Source of the DNA: Rhizobium sp. FKY42
Lineage (GTDB): Bacteria > Pseudomonadota > Alphaproteobacteria > Rhizobiales > Rhizobiaceae
Length of the DNA: 46,840 bases
Direction: 5' to 3'
NCBI RefSeq assembly: GCF_005222835.1
Contig: NZ_STGA01000024.1
Coordinates: 1-46,840 of the forward strand
Shown here: in pieces, positions 6,502 through 14,666 of the stretch
How positions within the stretch are numbered: the stretch's first letter is position 1
Layout of the letters: each line of letters begins with the position of its first letter
The notes under the pieces: generated by a model
Databases searched by the model: none
What the model saw: the letters and a program-made list of their open reading frames with translations, nothing else
Told to the model about the DNA's origin: nothing
Translations under genes and position numbers: made by a program

Positions 6502-7134
6502 TCAATTCTGATTGCCTGATCCGAGAGTGGCTATGCCGCCAACAAGGACACGAACCAATAGAACGCTGGCAGCAAAGATATCGGCCTCCGCCTCGTCACG
6601 CGATTGCAGAAGAAGTTCGAGACCATTGGCCACGATCAATGTTGCGATCTGCTTCAGTTCACCCTGTCCAAGACTGTTGTTGGGAAGCGTGCGCTGCAGA
6701 TCGAGGATGAGGTCATCAACGATGCCGGTGGTAGCCGAGAGTTTAAACAGGTAGGAGCGGATGTGGTGCTGGTTGCGTGCGCAGAAATCCAGCGCATGCT
6801 CGATCCCGAGAATAAATTCCAGAAAACCGCGATAGCTGGATTGCAGCATCGCCTCCAGTTCGGTTTCCTTCCCACGGGCCTCGTTTGATCGCCTGCGGAT
6901 CTCCGTCGTGAGGTCGGCCAGCAACTCCTGAAAAACGGCTTCCCGTGTCCCATAATAGTTATAGAAGGTTCCTATGGAGATGCCGCTGTGAGCAACGATG
7001 TCGCGCACAGTGGACCCGTCCAGCCCATGATGCGCGAAGACATACCAAGCCGCCTGCTTGATCGCATCGCGATTGCGCATCCGTTTGGCTTCGAGCTTGG
7101 AAGACGTCTTTGGCTTGCTCGCGCTTTCCATCAT
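6502..7134 (-). CDS. TetR-family transcriptional regulator
   Basis: About 210 aa. The N-terminal TetR helix-turn-helix reads RDAIKQAAWYVFAHHGLDGS, then TVRDIVAHSGISIGTFYNYY, with the characteristic GTFYNYYGTREAVF block. A C-terminal ligand-binding, dimerisation domain follows with no further recognisable class. It lies inside the operon between the monooxygenase and GMC genes (47 bases before the GMC start), so it probably controls the operon in response to its substrate. The start is uncertain: GTG 7146, ATG 7134 and ATG 7131 are all in frame, and a weak CGGGA favours the ATGs. A candidate operator is the ATACGTAT palindrome at 8269. Confidence 0.85.
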   Translation of the reverse strand: MMESASKPKTSSKLEAKRMRNRDAIKQAAWYVFAHHGLDGSTVRDIVAHSGISIGTFYNYYGTREAVFQELLADLTTEIRRRSNEARGKETELEAMLQSSYRGFLEFILGIEHALDFCARNQHHIRSYLFKLSATTGIVDDLILDLQRTLPNNSLGQGELKQIATLIVANGLELLLQSRDEAEADIFAASVLLVRVLVGGIATLGSGNQN

Positions 7135-7185
7135 GATCCCGGTCACGGAAGATAGGTCTGCTGAAAACCACCTGCAGATAGTTGC

Positions 7186-8244
7186 TTATAGCTTTCCATG
7201 CTCGATGCGGGGAAGTACGTATCGCGAAAACAGGTCTGCCTCTGCGGCGTGAGGGTAGCCGGACAGAATGAAGGCTTCGATGCCAGCCTGTTGGTATGCC
7301 TTCAATTTGGCCAGAACCTGGTCTGGATCGCCGACGATCGCAGCGCCACATCCGGACCTTGCCCGACCGATCCCGGTCCAGAGGTTGTCCTCGACATAAC
7401 CATCATTTGCCGACTGCTCACGCAATTCGGCCTGACGGCGAACCCCCACAGATTGACTGTCCAGTGATTTCGCACGAATTGCAGCGCCGGTCGCATCGTC
7501 CAGTTTCGAAAGCAGCCGATCTGCAGCTTCCCGCGCCTCACTTTCGGTTTCGCGCACCACGACATGGACGCGATAACCGAAGCGAAGCGTGCGGCCCTGG
7601 CCTTTCGCGCGCTCTGTAAGATCGCGAATGACATCCTTCACGGCTTCCATGCGGTCCGGCCACATGAGGTAAACATCAGCGCCGACCGCCGCTGCATGAC
7701 GTGCATCTTCGGAAAGGCCGCCGAAGTAGAATTGCGGGCAGCGTCCGGAAAGCGTGGAAATACGCGGTGGCTCAACCTTCAGCTTCCAGAAAGTCCCGTC
7801 GTGATCGACGCTCTCTCCGTTCAGGAGTGATCGCAGGATCGTCATCGCTTCGATCGTTCGCTGATAGCGCGGCCCACTGGCCAAGGCTTCTCCCGGGAGA
7901 TCACTGGAAATGATGTTGATAGCCAGGCGACCGCCTGCCATGCGGTCGATTGTTGCAATCTGGCGCGCAAGCTGGGCGGGCCATGCTTCCCCCATACGAA
8001 GTGCCATAAGCAACTTGATCCGCCTGGTCAGAATGGCCATGGCCGATGCAAAGGCCGTCGTATCGACACCAAGCGCGTAACCGGAAGGGAGAAGGATGTT
8101 GTCGAAGCCTCCGCTTTCGGCCTGAAGAACGATATCCCGACAGTGCTCGAAGCTGGACTGAAGTCTCGCATCAGGAACGCCAAGAAACTGGTAATCGTCA
8201 TCGCATAACGCGGAAAACCATGCGATCTCACAGGCCTTCGTCAT
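7186..8244 (-). CDS. Luciferase-like (SsuD-type) flavin monooxygenase
   Basis: A 352-aa TIM-barrel protein of the bacterial luciferase family, closest in feel to FMNH2-dependent alkanesulfonate monooxygenases. Seen are GGFDNILLPSGY, AWPAQLARQIATIDRMAGGR, LAINIISSDLPGE, RYQRTIEAMTILRSLL and FYFGGLSEDARHAAA. Such enzymes take reduced FMN from a partner reductase, and none is encoded here. It is the first gene of the operon with TetR, GMC and ALDH, so oxygenation of a substrate followed by alcohol and aldehyde oxidation is a reasonable inference. No sulfonate transporter (ssuABC) is adjacent, so sulfonate use is not supported by context. Confidence 0.82.
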   Translation of the reverse strand: MTKACEIAWFSALCDDDYQFLGVPDARLQSSFEHCRDIVLQAESGGFDNILLPSGYALGVDTTAFASAMAILTRRIKLLMALRMGEAWPAQLARQIATIDRMAGGRLAINIISSDLPGEALASGPRYQRTIEAMTILRSLLNGESVDHDGTFWKLKVEPPRISTLSGRCPQFYFGGLSEDARHAAAVGADVYLMWPDRMEAVKDVIRDLTERAKGQGRTLRFGYRVHVVVRETESEAREAADRLLSKLDDATGAAIRAKSLDSQSVGVRRQAELREQSANDGYVEDNLWTGIGRARSGCGAAIVGDPDQVLAKLKAYQQAGIEAFILSGYPHAAEADLFSRYVLPRIEHGKL

Positions 8245-8268
8245 TCAGTTCGGTCCTTATTTACGAAC

Positions 8269-8276
8269 ATACGTAT
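8269..8276. promoter_or_regulatory. Candidate TetR operator core upstream of the monooxygenase operon
   Basis: The 8-bp palindrome ATACGTAT sits 25 bases before the start of the first operon gene in an otherwise featureless 200-bp intergenic region (8245-8444). Position fits a repressor site. The core is too short to stand alone, and it also occurs before the GntR gene at 42149. Confidence 0.3.
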
Positions 8277-8444
8277 CTTTTGCTTTTATAAACGGGCAAT
8301 CTTCAGATGAAGAGAAAGCGATCCGCATGGTCCAGCAATATTGGTATGAGATTTCAAATCACTGCTTACAAGCGAATTGGAAGCTGTGGGAACGGGCAGT
8401 CAGGTGACGACGCTTCCCGCCAAGCTCATCACGCGACCATTACC

Positions 8445-8864
8445 TCAACTGCGAACGACGCCTTTTTTTAGAACGATGTTGCCGTATAGGCGTGTTTCGC
8501 CGGTCTGGATGATCGCAAAGCACTGTTTTGCTCGCGCGTAGAACGCATGGCGCTCGAGAGTCCCGCACTGTCCACGGTCACCGACGATAGCCCTCAGTTC
8601 CTGCACGGCAGGCGGGACTTCATCCGGATTGCCAACGACCTCCATGGTGACGGCCGGGACATCGACGAAATCATCGAGAGGTAGAACAGAAAGAACCGCT
8701 TCCGTCGCCCTTGTCACGCTGATCCCGTCCAGCCGGACTAGCCGCTGGGCATTCGTCGTTCCCGGAAAATTCGCGTCCACGATGGCAATCTCATCGCCAT
8801 GGCCCATGGCCCTGAGAATATGTAGCAGATCCGGCGAGAGCAGTGGGTCGATATTGATCAGCAT
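8445..8864 (-). CDS. RbsD/FucU-family sugar mutarotase
   Basis: A 139-aa protein of the RbsD/FucU fold, which interconverts sugar anomers so that kinases and isomerases receive the right form. The diagnostic N-terminal block is MLINIDPLLSPDLLHILRAM followed by GHGDEIAIVDANFPG, containing the conserved His and Asp. YGNIVLKKGV forms the C-terminus. ATG 8864 was chosen over an upstream frame (to 8906) because GAGGAGGATGAC immediately precedes it. L-Fucose is the usual FucU substrate, but no fucose genes are near, so the sugar is undetermined. Confidence 0.82.
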   Translation of the reverse strand: MLINIDPLLSPDLLHILRAMGHGDEIAIVDANFPGTTNAQRLVRLDGISVTRATEAVLSVLPLDDFVDVPAVTMEVVGNPDEVPPAVQELRAIVGDRGQCGTLERHAFYARAKQCFAIIQTGETRLYGNIVLKKGVVRS

Positions 8865-8953
8865 GTCATCCTCCTCGAAGCGGTCGATGGACAGACGCAT
8901 GACCACGAGGACAAAGCGTTACCGACAGCGACCGGTCTCCGTCAAGTATATGA

Positions 8954-9391
8954 TTAGACACTGCTCAACAGCAGACTTGTTTCACTGTTCGAAACCCCCT
9001 CGATCATCCTGACTTCACGAAGCACGCGATCGAATTCCCCAAGATTGGCGGCACGAATCTGCGCCACGAGATCCCAGTTGCCGTTTGTGGTGTGCAGGCT
9101 GTTGATTTCCGCAATGCCACGCAGTTTCCTAATGACCTGCCCAGTCGCTTTGCCTGTGACTTCGATCATCATAATGGCCTGGACGCTTTGGGAATCAAAT
9201 TCCTCCCTGACCCGCACCGTGAAGCCCAGCAGTATACCCGACTCTTGAAGGCGATCGAGGCGGTTCTGAACGGTGCCTCGCGCCACATCCAGCAACTCGG
9301 CCAGTTTGGACAGGGATGCGCGTCCATCGATCCGCAGTTGCGCAATCAACTGGCGATCGAGATCGTCTGGAATATAATGCTGCCTGTTCAT
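8954..9391 (-). CDS. Lrp/AsnC-family regulator
   Basis: A 145-aa protein with an N-terminal winged helix-turn-helix (DDLDRQLIAQLRIDGRASLS, then KLAELLDVARGTVQNRLDRL) and a C-terminal RAM domain (GFTVRV, QAIMMIEV, NSLHTTNGNWDLVAQI). These usually sense amino acids and form octamers on DNA. It is divergent from ornithine cyclodeaminase with a 130-bp shared promoter holding two palindromes, so control of ocd by ornithine or arginine is likely. Confidence 0.87.
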   Translation of the reverse strand: MNRQHYIPDDLDRQLIAQLRIDGRASLSKLAELLDVARGTVQNRLDRLQESGILLGFTVRVREEFDSQSVQAIMMIEVTGKATGQVIRKLRGIAEINSLHTTNGNWDLVAQIRAANLGEFDRVLREVRMIEGVSNSETSLLLSSV

Positions 9392-9408
9392 TAAAATGTC
9401 CGTTCAAA

Positions 9409-9428
9409 CAAGTTGGTAGACCAAATTG
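9409..9428. promoter_or_regulatory. Candidate Lrp operator 1
   Basis: CAAGTTGGTAGACCAAATTG is a 20-bp imperfect palindrome with a perfect TTGGT-AG-ACCAA core, about 18 bp upstream of the lrp start and within the divergent promoter with ocd. Confidence 0.45.
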
Positions 9429-9452
9429 CTTAATTCGCTGTCGGTATCAACA

Positions 9453-9478
9453 CAAACTTGATCTTTTCTATAAGTTTG
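9453..9478. promoter_or_regulatory. Candidate Lrp operator 2
   Basis: CAAACTT and AAGTTTG form perfect 7-bp arms separated by a 12-bp AT-rich spacer, 44 bp before the ocd start. With the site at 9409 it gives two spaced dyads, the pattern often bound by Lrp oligomers. The AT-rich spacer may also contain the ocd -10 region. Confidence 0.4.
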
Positions 9479-9521
9479 GCAACAGGCACACTCGTAACGA
9501 AGCTCAACCAACGAGGTGAAT

Positions 9522-10571
9522 ATGTTGCACGCTCCATCGAAAAAGGCGCTCGTACCGTTCGTCAGTGTCGCCAATATGATGCGACTGGTTCATCATGTCG
9601 GGGTAGAGGTCTTCCTGAAGGAGTTGACGCACGCAATAGAAGCGGACTTCGCGCGTTGGCCGGAATTCGACAAGACGCCGAGGCTTGGCTCGCACTCCCA
9701 TGACGGTGTCATCGAATTGATGCCGACATCTGACGGTCAGATCTACAGTTTCAAATACGTGAACGGCCACCCGAAGAACATGGCGCAGGGTTTGCAGACC
9801 GTCACAGCATTCGGACTTCTGGCCGATGTCGCCACGGGCTATCCCGTTCTGCAAACAGAAATGACCGTACTGACGGCGCTGCGTACAGCCGCAACCTCTG
9901 CCATGGCAGCCAGACACCTGGCACCGAAATCCAGCCGAACAATGGCGATCATAGGTAACGGCGCGCAATGCGAATTCCAGGCACTTGCCATGCGTGCCGT
10001 GCTGGGTATCGAGAGCGTTCGGCTTTTCGATATCGATCCGAAGGCGACGGAAAAGGTCGTCCGCAATCTTGCGGGCAGTGGCTTGAAAACAGTGGCATGC
10101 TCCTCGGCTCAGGCAGCCATTGAGGGTGCTGATATCATCACGACCTGTACTGCCGACAAGGCCTTTGCGACCATCCTGACCGACAACATGGTCGGCTCTG
10201 GCGTGCACATCAATGCGATTGGTGGGGATTGCCCCGGGAAAACCGAACTACACCCGGATATCCTGAAGCGGGCGGATACATTCGTCGAATATCCTCCGCA
10301 GACCTGGATCGAAGGCGAAATCCAGCAGATGCCGAAAGACTTTCCCATTACCGAATTGTGGCGGGTTGTGACCGGTGAGACAGAAGGACGCCGTGATCCA
10401 CGCCAGATCACGCTTTTCGACAGTGTTGGCTTCGCCATCGAGGATTTTTCAGCCCTTCGATATGTCCGTCAGAAAATCCGTGACACCCAGTTCTTCGAAG
10501 AACTCGACCTGATTGCCGATCCTGATGATCCACGCGATCTGTTCGGCATGCTCAGCCGGGCGGCGGGTTAA
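9522..10571 (+). CDS. ocd: Ornithine cyclodeaminase
   Basis: A 349-aa cytoplasmic NAD-dependent enzyme converting L-ornithine to L-proline and ammonia. It belongs to the ornithine cyclodeaminase/mu-crystallin family: GLQTVTAFGLLADVATGYPV, LTALRTAATSAMAARHLAP, the Rossmann motif MAIIGNGAQCEFQALAM, and GVHINAIGGDCPGKTELH. The length is that of the agrobacterial Ocd used in opine and arginine catabolism. ATG 9522 is preferred over GTG 9516 because CGAGG then has normal spacing. No arginase is adjacent, so ornithine must come from elsewhere. Confidence 0.9.
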   Translation: MLHAPSKKALVPFVSVANMMRLVHHVGVEVFLKELTHAIEADFARWPEFDKTPRLGSHSHDGVIELMPTSDGQIYSFKYVNGHPKNMAQGLQTVTAFGLLADVATGYPVLQTEMTVLTALRTAATSAMAARHLAPKSSRTMAIIGNGAQCEFQALAMRAVLGIESVRLFDIDPKATEKVVRNLAGSGLKTVACSSAQAAIEGADIITTCTADKAFATILTDNMVGSGVHINAIGGDCPGKTELHPDILKRADTFVEYPPQTWIEGEIQQMPKDFPITELWRVVTGETEGRRDPRQITLFDSVGFAIEDFSALRYVRQKIRDTQFFEELDLIADPDDPRDLFGMLSRAAG

Positions 10572-10594
10572 CGCCGCGCGGCTGAAGCCCTTGG

Positions 10595-11665
10595 TTAGCC
10601 TCGTCCTGACGACCAGCGATGCCAATCTGCTTCGCTGCCGTAGAAGACGTTGAGGTCGATCTTCCCGTCTACACCCTGGGAGAGACCGGAGCCGGAATAT
10701 TGCCAGAACAGCCAGCGACGGTCCGGATAGACCTGCGAGGGGTGTTGTGCAACCGCCCGCAGCCAGAAGGGATGATGCGGGAAGGCTCCGCGCAGATTGT
10801 CGGCATAGAAATCCGGGGCCGTGTAGATGATCGGTCGCTTGCCGTAGTGCTTTTCGAGAATGTCCATGAAGACCTGCATTTTCTCGCGGATCTTCTCTGG
10901 CGACAGTCTGCGCTTGCAGTCGGAAAGGTGATTGTATTCCACGTCTATCACCGGCGGCAACGCGTCGGGATCCTTTGGCACATTCCGAATGAACCAGGCT
11001 GCCTGTTCGGTTGCCACCCGGCACCAGTAGAAGAAATGATAGGCACCGCGCTTGATGCCAGCTTCCTTGGTCTTGCGCCAGTTTGTTCGGAACATCGGAT
11101 CGAGATGATCGCCGCCGTCTGTTGCTTTGATGAAGGCGAAGTTAGCGCCCTGGGTGCGCAAGGTCGCCCAATCGATCTCGCCCTGCCAGCGTGAGACATC
11201 AACTCCGTGAACGGGATGATGGCGTGGCGTGACCTTCCCGAAATTGATCGGTTTCGCATCGCGGAAGCGCTGATTGTAGATCCGTGGGCCCTTGGCAGAG
11301 GCGGATGGCGAAGGGTCCTGCGGCATCATCATCGCGACTGGACGCGCCGACGACATGGGCATGCCGACCTGGCTTTGCTTAACATCCAGCGCCTGCGCGT
11401 GAGGCGCTGCAGATCCCGCCCAGGCGAGTTCGTGGGGTGCTGCCTCCGGTGCTGATTGTGGCATCGGCTGCGAAGGCACGGATGCCGCTCGGGCGGAGGG
11501 CGGCGCCACGCTGTTCCCGATCGAGGCCGGTGGCGTGACTGGCGTCAGCGCGCTCGTCGTTTCCTTGGAAGGAGCGAGGTCAAGCGCATCCTCGGGTCCA
11601 CTGGAACGGCAGCCCCCAAGAAGGATGCAGCCGATGAAAATGGCAGGCAAGACCGGAAAACGCAT
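10595..11665 (-). CDS. GH25 (lysozyme-like) lipoprotein
   Basis: A 356-aa protein starting with a lipoprotein signal (FIGCILLGGC, lipidated Cys at about residue 19), then a 120-residue Ser/Pro/Ala-rich linker, then a glycoside hydrolase family 25 domain. GH25 motifs are HGVDVSRWQGEIDW, FAFIKATDGG, the acidic strand LPPVIDVEYN, PIIYTAPDFY and the C-terminal WLFWQYSGSG and IDLNVF. The family cleaves the MurNAc-GlcNAc bond of peptidoglycan, so a role in wall remodelling at the inner face of the envelope is likely. It converges with ocd and is upstream-isolated from pcaB by a 27-bp perfect stem-loop. Confidence 0.87.
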   Translation of the reverse strand: MRFPVLPAIFIGCILLGGCRSSGPEDALDLAPSKETTSALTPVTPPASIGNSVAPPSARAASVPSQPMPQSAPEAAPHELAWAGSAAPHAQALDVKQSQVGMPMSSARPVAMMMPQDPSPSASAKGPRIYNQRFRDAKPINFGKVTPRHHPVHGVDVSRWQGEIDWATLRTQGANFAFIKATDGGDHLDPMFRTNWRKTKEAGIKRGAYHFFYWCRVATEQAAWFIRNVPKDPDALPPVIDVEYNHLSDCKRRLSPEKIREKMQVFMDILEKHYGKRPIIYTAPDFYADNLRGAFPHHPFWLRAVAQHPSQVYPDRRWLFWQYSGSGLSQGVDGKIDLNVFYGSEADWHRWSSGRG

Positions 11666-11750
11666 TACACCAACACTCTGCTTGCTTCAGCACACCGGAA
11701 TGCCCGGATGCGCCCGTCCAACGGGGATTAGCTAACAGAGACTTACCAGA

Positions 11751-11777
11751 GAATGGTAAATGCTAACTTTACCATTC
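11751..11777. repeat. Perfect 10-bp inverted repeat between pcaB and the GH25 gene
   Basis: GAATGGTAAA, a 7-base loop, and TTTACCATTC. It lies 40 bases after the pcaB stop and 86 bases before the GH25 start, both on the minus strand. It could be a terminator for the pca operon, though AT-rich and without a T-run, or an operator for GH25. I cannot decide from sequence. Confidence 0.45.
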
Positions 11778-11816
11778 CGGTTCGGGATGGTTTTATCAAG
11801 AGCAACAGTTCAACTT

Positions 11817-12872
11817 TTAATCACGACCCAGAGAGGTAATGGAGCAAGCGAGTTTGTTTGCCTGGAGAAGGGCTGCGCCAGTTGCAAGAAGCATCTGCGG
11901 TAGAATGAGCCACTCAAGGCTCCAGGCGGCACCCGAACGCTCCTGCTCATGCACGAGCGAGTGATGCATCCCGGAGACCTGAACAGAGTTAAAGCGAGCG
12001 AGGGTAACCAGTATTTCTGCCGTGACCGGGTTCTGCTTGTGCGCCATTGCCGAAGACGCACCTCCGCCGGACATGGCGATCTCGCCGCCGATCTCTGCCA
12101 TCAAGGCAATGTCTTGCCCGAACTTGCCGAGGCTGCCGGTGATCAAAGACAGCAGGTTGGAAAGGTCGGCGACAACATCGCGTTGACTTTGCCATTGCTT
12201 TCGGTCTGCGAGATCGAGTTCTTGGGCGAGTGCTGCACGAAGATCTGCGGCGCGATTTCCAAACTTGTCGAGCGATCCGGCAGCTCCTCCAAACTGAACC
12301 GGAAATCCCGTTTGCGACATTTCAATGGCCCGTTGAAGGCAGCGTTCGAGCGGAGCTTGCCACGCAAAGATACGGTCGGCGACGGTGATCGGAATGGCCG
12401 CCTGCATGCGGGTATATCCCATGAGCGAGCGCGATCCATATAACTGGTTCAGCTTGGCGAGGTGATCGATCAAGGATTGCAGCCGACGGATGAGGATCGG
12501 AAAGATCGACTTCAGTCTCAGCATCAGACTCGTGTCGATGACGTCCTGGCTTGTTGCGCCATAGTGAAGGTGTCCGGCCACGTCGGAAGGCAGCGCTGCG
12601 CGTAGCTGCTTGACGAGGTTTGCGACGACAACACCATCTGTCGCAACGCCAGCCTTCAACTGATCCATATCAGGCCAGAAGTATTTGCACGTAGCAACAA
12701 TAGAATGAGCGGCCGTTTGTGGAAGTATGTCAGCTTCAGCCTGTACGTGCGCAAGCGCGGCTTCGAAGGCAAGCATCGCACGAATGTCCGCCTCCGCCCC
12801 CAGATGTTCAGAGATTTCGTCGTCTCCAAACAGACCGGAGAGAAAAGGATGGGCGAAGGCGGTCGCGTTCAT
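11817..12872 (-). CDS. pcaB: 3-carboxy-cis,cis-muconate cycloisomerase
   Basis: A 351-aa member of the fumarase/argininosuccinate lyase superfamily. It cyclises 3-carboxymuconate, the product of PcaGH, to 4-carboxymuconolactone. Superfamily motifs are HYGATSQDVIDTSLMLRLK and the signature SGGGASSAMAHKQNPV. It is shorter than the roughly 450-aa pseudomonad PcaB and ends soon after the signature helices, as is usual in rhizobia. It is the last gene of pcaDCHGB; its ATG follows the pcaG stop by 6 bases. Confidence 0.92.
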   Translation of the reverse strand: MNATAFAHPFLSGLFGDDEISEHLGAEADIRAMLAFEAALAHVQAEADILPQTAAHSIVATCKYFWPDMDQLKAGVATDGVVVANLVKQLRAALPSDVAGHLHYGATSQDVIDTSLMLRLKSIFPILIRRLQSLIDHLAKLNQLYGSRSLMGYTRMQAAIPITVADRIFAWQAPLERCLQRAIEMSQTGFPVQFGGAAGSLDKFGNRAADLRAALAQELDLADRKQWQSQRDVVADLSNLLSLITGSLGKFGQDIALMAEIGGEIAMSGGGASSAMAHKQNPVTAEILVTLARFNSVQVSGMHHSLVHEQERSGAAWSLEWLILPQMLLATGAALLQANKLACSITSLGRD

Positions 12873-12878
12873 GGTGCC

Positions 12879-13496
12879 TCAGATATCAAAGAATACAGTC
12901 TCATTCTCACCTTGCAGGTGAATGTCGAAGGTCACCGTGTCGCCCTCGCGCTTGCCGATGAGCGTTGGCACGCGCACACGATGCTCGATCCGGTTCAGAA
13001 CCGGGTCCTGCGCATTGGCAGCTTCTTCGTCAGAGAAGTACATACGCGTGTGCAGGCCGATATTGATGCCGCGAGCGACGATCCAAAAGGTGACATGAGG
13101 CGCCATTAGCGAACCATCATTGAAGGGCACTCGGCCCGGCTTGATGGTCTCAAATACAAATTCCCCCGTCGTCATGTCGGCTGGGCATCGTCCCCAACCG
13201 GCGAAATGGGGATCGGCGGTACCCCGTGTTTCCGATGGACTGTTGTAGAAACCGTCGCTATCGGCCTGCCATATTTCGATCAGTGCATCCCGCAATGGCG
13301 TACCGGAACCGTCGATGACACGGCCACGGATCGTGATCCGCTCGCCACGGGTCTTGTCGTTGTAGAGCGGACCTGAACCGAGATCCGTCTCGTATACGCC
13401 GTGAATGCCGGTAAAGTTTGGCGTACAGCCGATGTGCACATACGGACCGGCTGTCTGGGAAGGGGATTCCTTCAAGTAATTCAGCGGCTGTACCAT
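12879..13496 (-). CDS. pcaG: Protocatechuate 3,4-dioxygenase alpha subunit
   Basis: A 205-aa subunit that pairs with PcaH in the intradiol ring-cleaving enzyme. Landmarks are SPSQTAGPYVHIG at the N-terminus, TIRGRVIDGSGTPLRDALIE and IWQADSDGFYNSP (equivalent of the beta-subunit WQANAGGRY), and PHVTFWIVARGINIGLHTRM, where the beta-subunit iron-ligand histidines are not kept, as expected for an alpha subunit. The frame is open to 13553, but ATG 13496 begins one base after the pcaH stop and has GGAGGG upstream. Confidence 0.93.
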   Translation of the reverse strand: MVQPLNYLKESPSQTAGPYVHIGCTPNFTGIHGVYETDLGSGPLYNDKTRGERITIRGRVIDGSGTPLRDALIEIWQADSDGFYNSPSETRGTADPHFAGWGRCPADMTTGEFVFETIKPGRVPFNDGSLMAPHVTFWIVARGINIGLHTRMYFSDEEAANAQDPVLNRIEHRVRVPTLIGKREGDTVTFDIHLQGENETVFFDI

Positions 13497-13497
13497 A

Positions 13498-14238
13498 TCA
13501 GTTACCCTCCTTGCGGTTCTCGAAGAAGGTCGAGCGTCGACCGCGCAGAACAATGTCGAACTTGTAGGCGCGCATGTCCATCGGGATCGTATTGTTCATG
13601 TCGAGCGGCGCCACCAGACGCTTGATCGCTTCCTCATCCGGAATGGTTTTGACGATCGGACAAATCCAGATCAGTGGATCACCCTCGAAATACATCTGTG
13701 TGATCAGCCGCTGGGCGAAGCCGTGCCCGAAAACTGAGAAGTGAATGTGCGCGGGGCGCCAGTCGTTTACACCGTTTGGCCACGGATATGGACCCGGCTT
13801 GATGGTCTTGAACCAGTAATAGCCGTTTTCGTCTGTCACGCAGCGGCCGAAGCCGCCGAAGTTCGGATCGAGCGGCGCAAGATAAGTCTCTTTCTTGTGC
13901 CGATAACGACCACCCGCATTGGCCTGCCAGAATTCGACGAGCGCGCCTGCAACGCCGACACCGCGTTCATCCAGAACACGACCGTGCACGAGAATACGCT
14001 GGCCAATCGCCATTTCGCCGGGCTTTGCGTAGTTGACGATCAGATCGTTGTCGAACTCGTTTATGATGTTATGGCCGAAGACCGGGCCGGTGATTTCGCT
14101 CTTCGTACCTTCAAGGGATATCAGGGCGCGCTGGGGCGAGCGCAGCACCGAAGTTTTGTAACCGGGTGTCAATGCAGGCGGGTGCATGGCTCTGTCTCGA
14201 GCGAAGAACCCTCCCGTTTCGGGCAATGTATTTTTCAT
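13498..14238 (-). CDS. pcaH: Protocatechuate 3,4-dioxygenase beta subunit
   Basis: A 246-aa iron-carrying subunit. The four Fe(III) ligands are present with a constant offset of 4 from the Pseudomonas numbering: Tyr112 (NAGGRYRHK), Tyr151 (KPGPYPW), His164 and His166 ([11 protein letters not shown]). It splits protocatechuate between the two hydroxyls with O2 to give 3-carboxy-cis,cis-muconate. Its start overlaps the pcaC stop by four bases (ATGA), so translation is coupled within the operon. Confidence 0.95.
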   Translation of the reverse strand: MKNTLPETGGFFARDRAMHPPALTPGYKTSVLRSPQRALISLEGTKSEITGPVFGHNIINEFDNDLIVNYAKPGEMAIGQRILVHGRVLDERGVGVAGALVEFWQANAGGRYRHKKETYLAPLDPNFGGFGRCVTDENGYYWFKTIKPGPYPWPNGVNDWRPAHIHFSVFGHGFAQRLITQMYFEGDPLIWICPIVKTIPDEEAIKRLVAPLDMNNTIPMDMRAYKFDIVLRGRRSTFFENRKEGN

Positions 14239-14654
14239 TTCGTAACCTCCTCGGCGCCGGCTGACGCCTCCATCTCGGCATAGACCGATTTTGCTATCTT
14301 GATGGCATGATTTGCTGCCGGAACTCCGGCATAGATTGCGACATGAAGAAGTGCCTCGCGGATATCCTCTTTTGTCGCGCCTGTATTCGCCGTGGCACGA
14401 ATATGCATGGCTACCTCATCGTCCTGGCCGAGGGCAGCAAGAAGTGCGATCGTCACGATGGAGCGTTCGCGTTTTGAAAAGTGGGAGCCGGACCAGACCG
14501 TTCCCCAGGCCGCCTCTGTAATGAGACGCTGGAATGGCTGATCAAACGGTGTTTCATTGGCGTTGGCGCGGTCGACATGCGCATCACCCAGAACGGAACG
14601 GCGCGTTATCATACCTTGGCGATAACGGTCCGAGACATCTGTACGGTCGGTCAT
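14235..14654 (-). CDS. pcaC: 4-carboxymuconolactone decarboxylase
   Basis: A 139-aa member of the carboxymuconolactone decarboxylase/AhpD-like fold. Seen are [20 protein letters not shown], the segment [20 protein letters not shown] and [20 protein letters not shown], and [20 protein letters not shown]. It removes CO2 from 4-carboxymuconolactone to give beta-ketoadipate enol-lactone. It is a separate gene, not fused to pcaD as in some bacteria. It lies 12 bases after the pcaD stop. Confidence 0.93.
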   Translation of the reverse strand: MTDRTDVSDRYRQGMITRRSVLGDAHVDRANANETPFDQPFQRLITEAAWGTVWSGSHFSKRERSIVTIALLAALGQDDEVAMHIRATANTGATKEDIREALLHVAIYAGVPAANHAIKIAKSVYAEMEASAGAEEVTK

Positions 14655-14666
14655 GATCGGCTCCAG

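Noticed and set aside
7186..8244. Calling the monooxygenase ssuD (alkanesulfonate use)
   Set aside because: No ssuABC or reductase gene is nearby; the family call is kept without the gene name.
9504..10208. 234-residue frame antisense to ocd
   Set aside because: His/Cys/Arg-rich composition typical of antisense frames; the ocd frame carries the family motifs.
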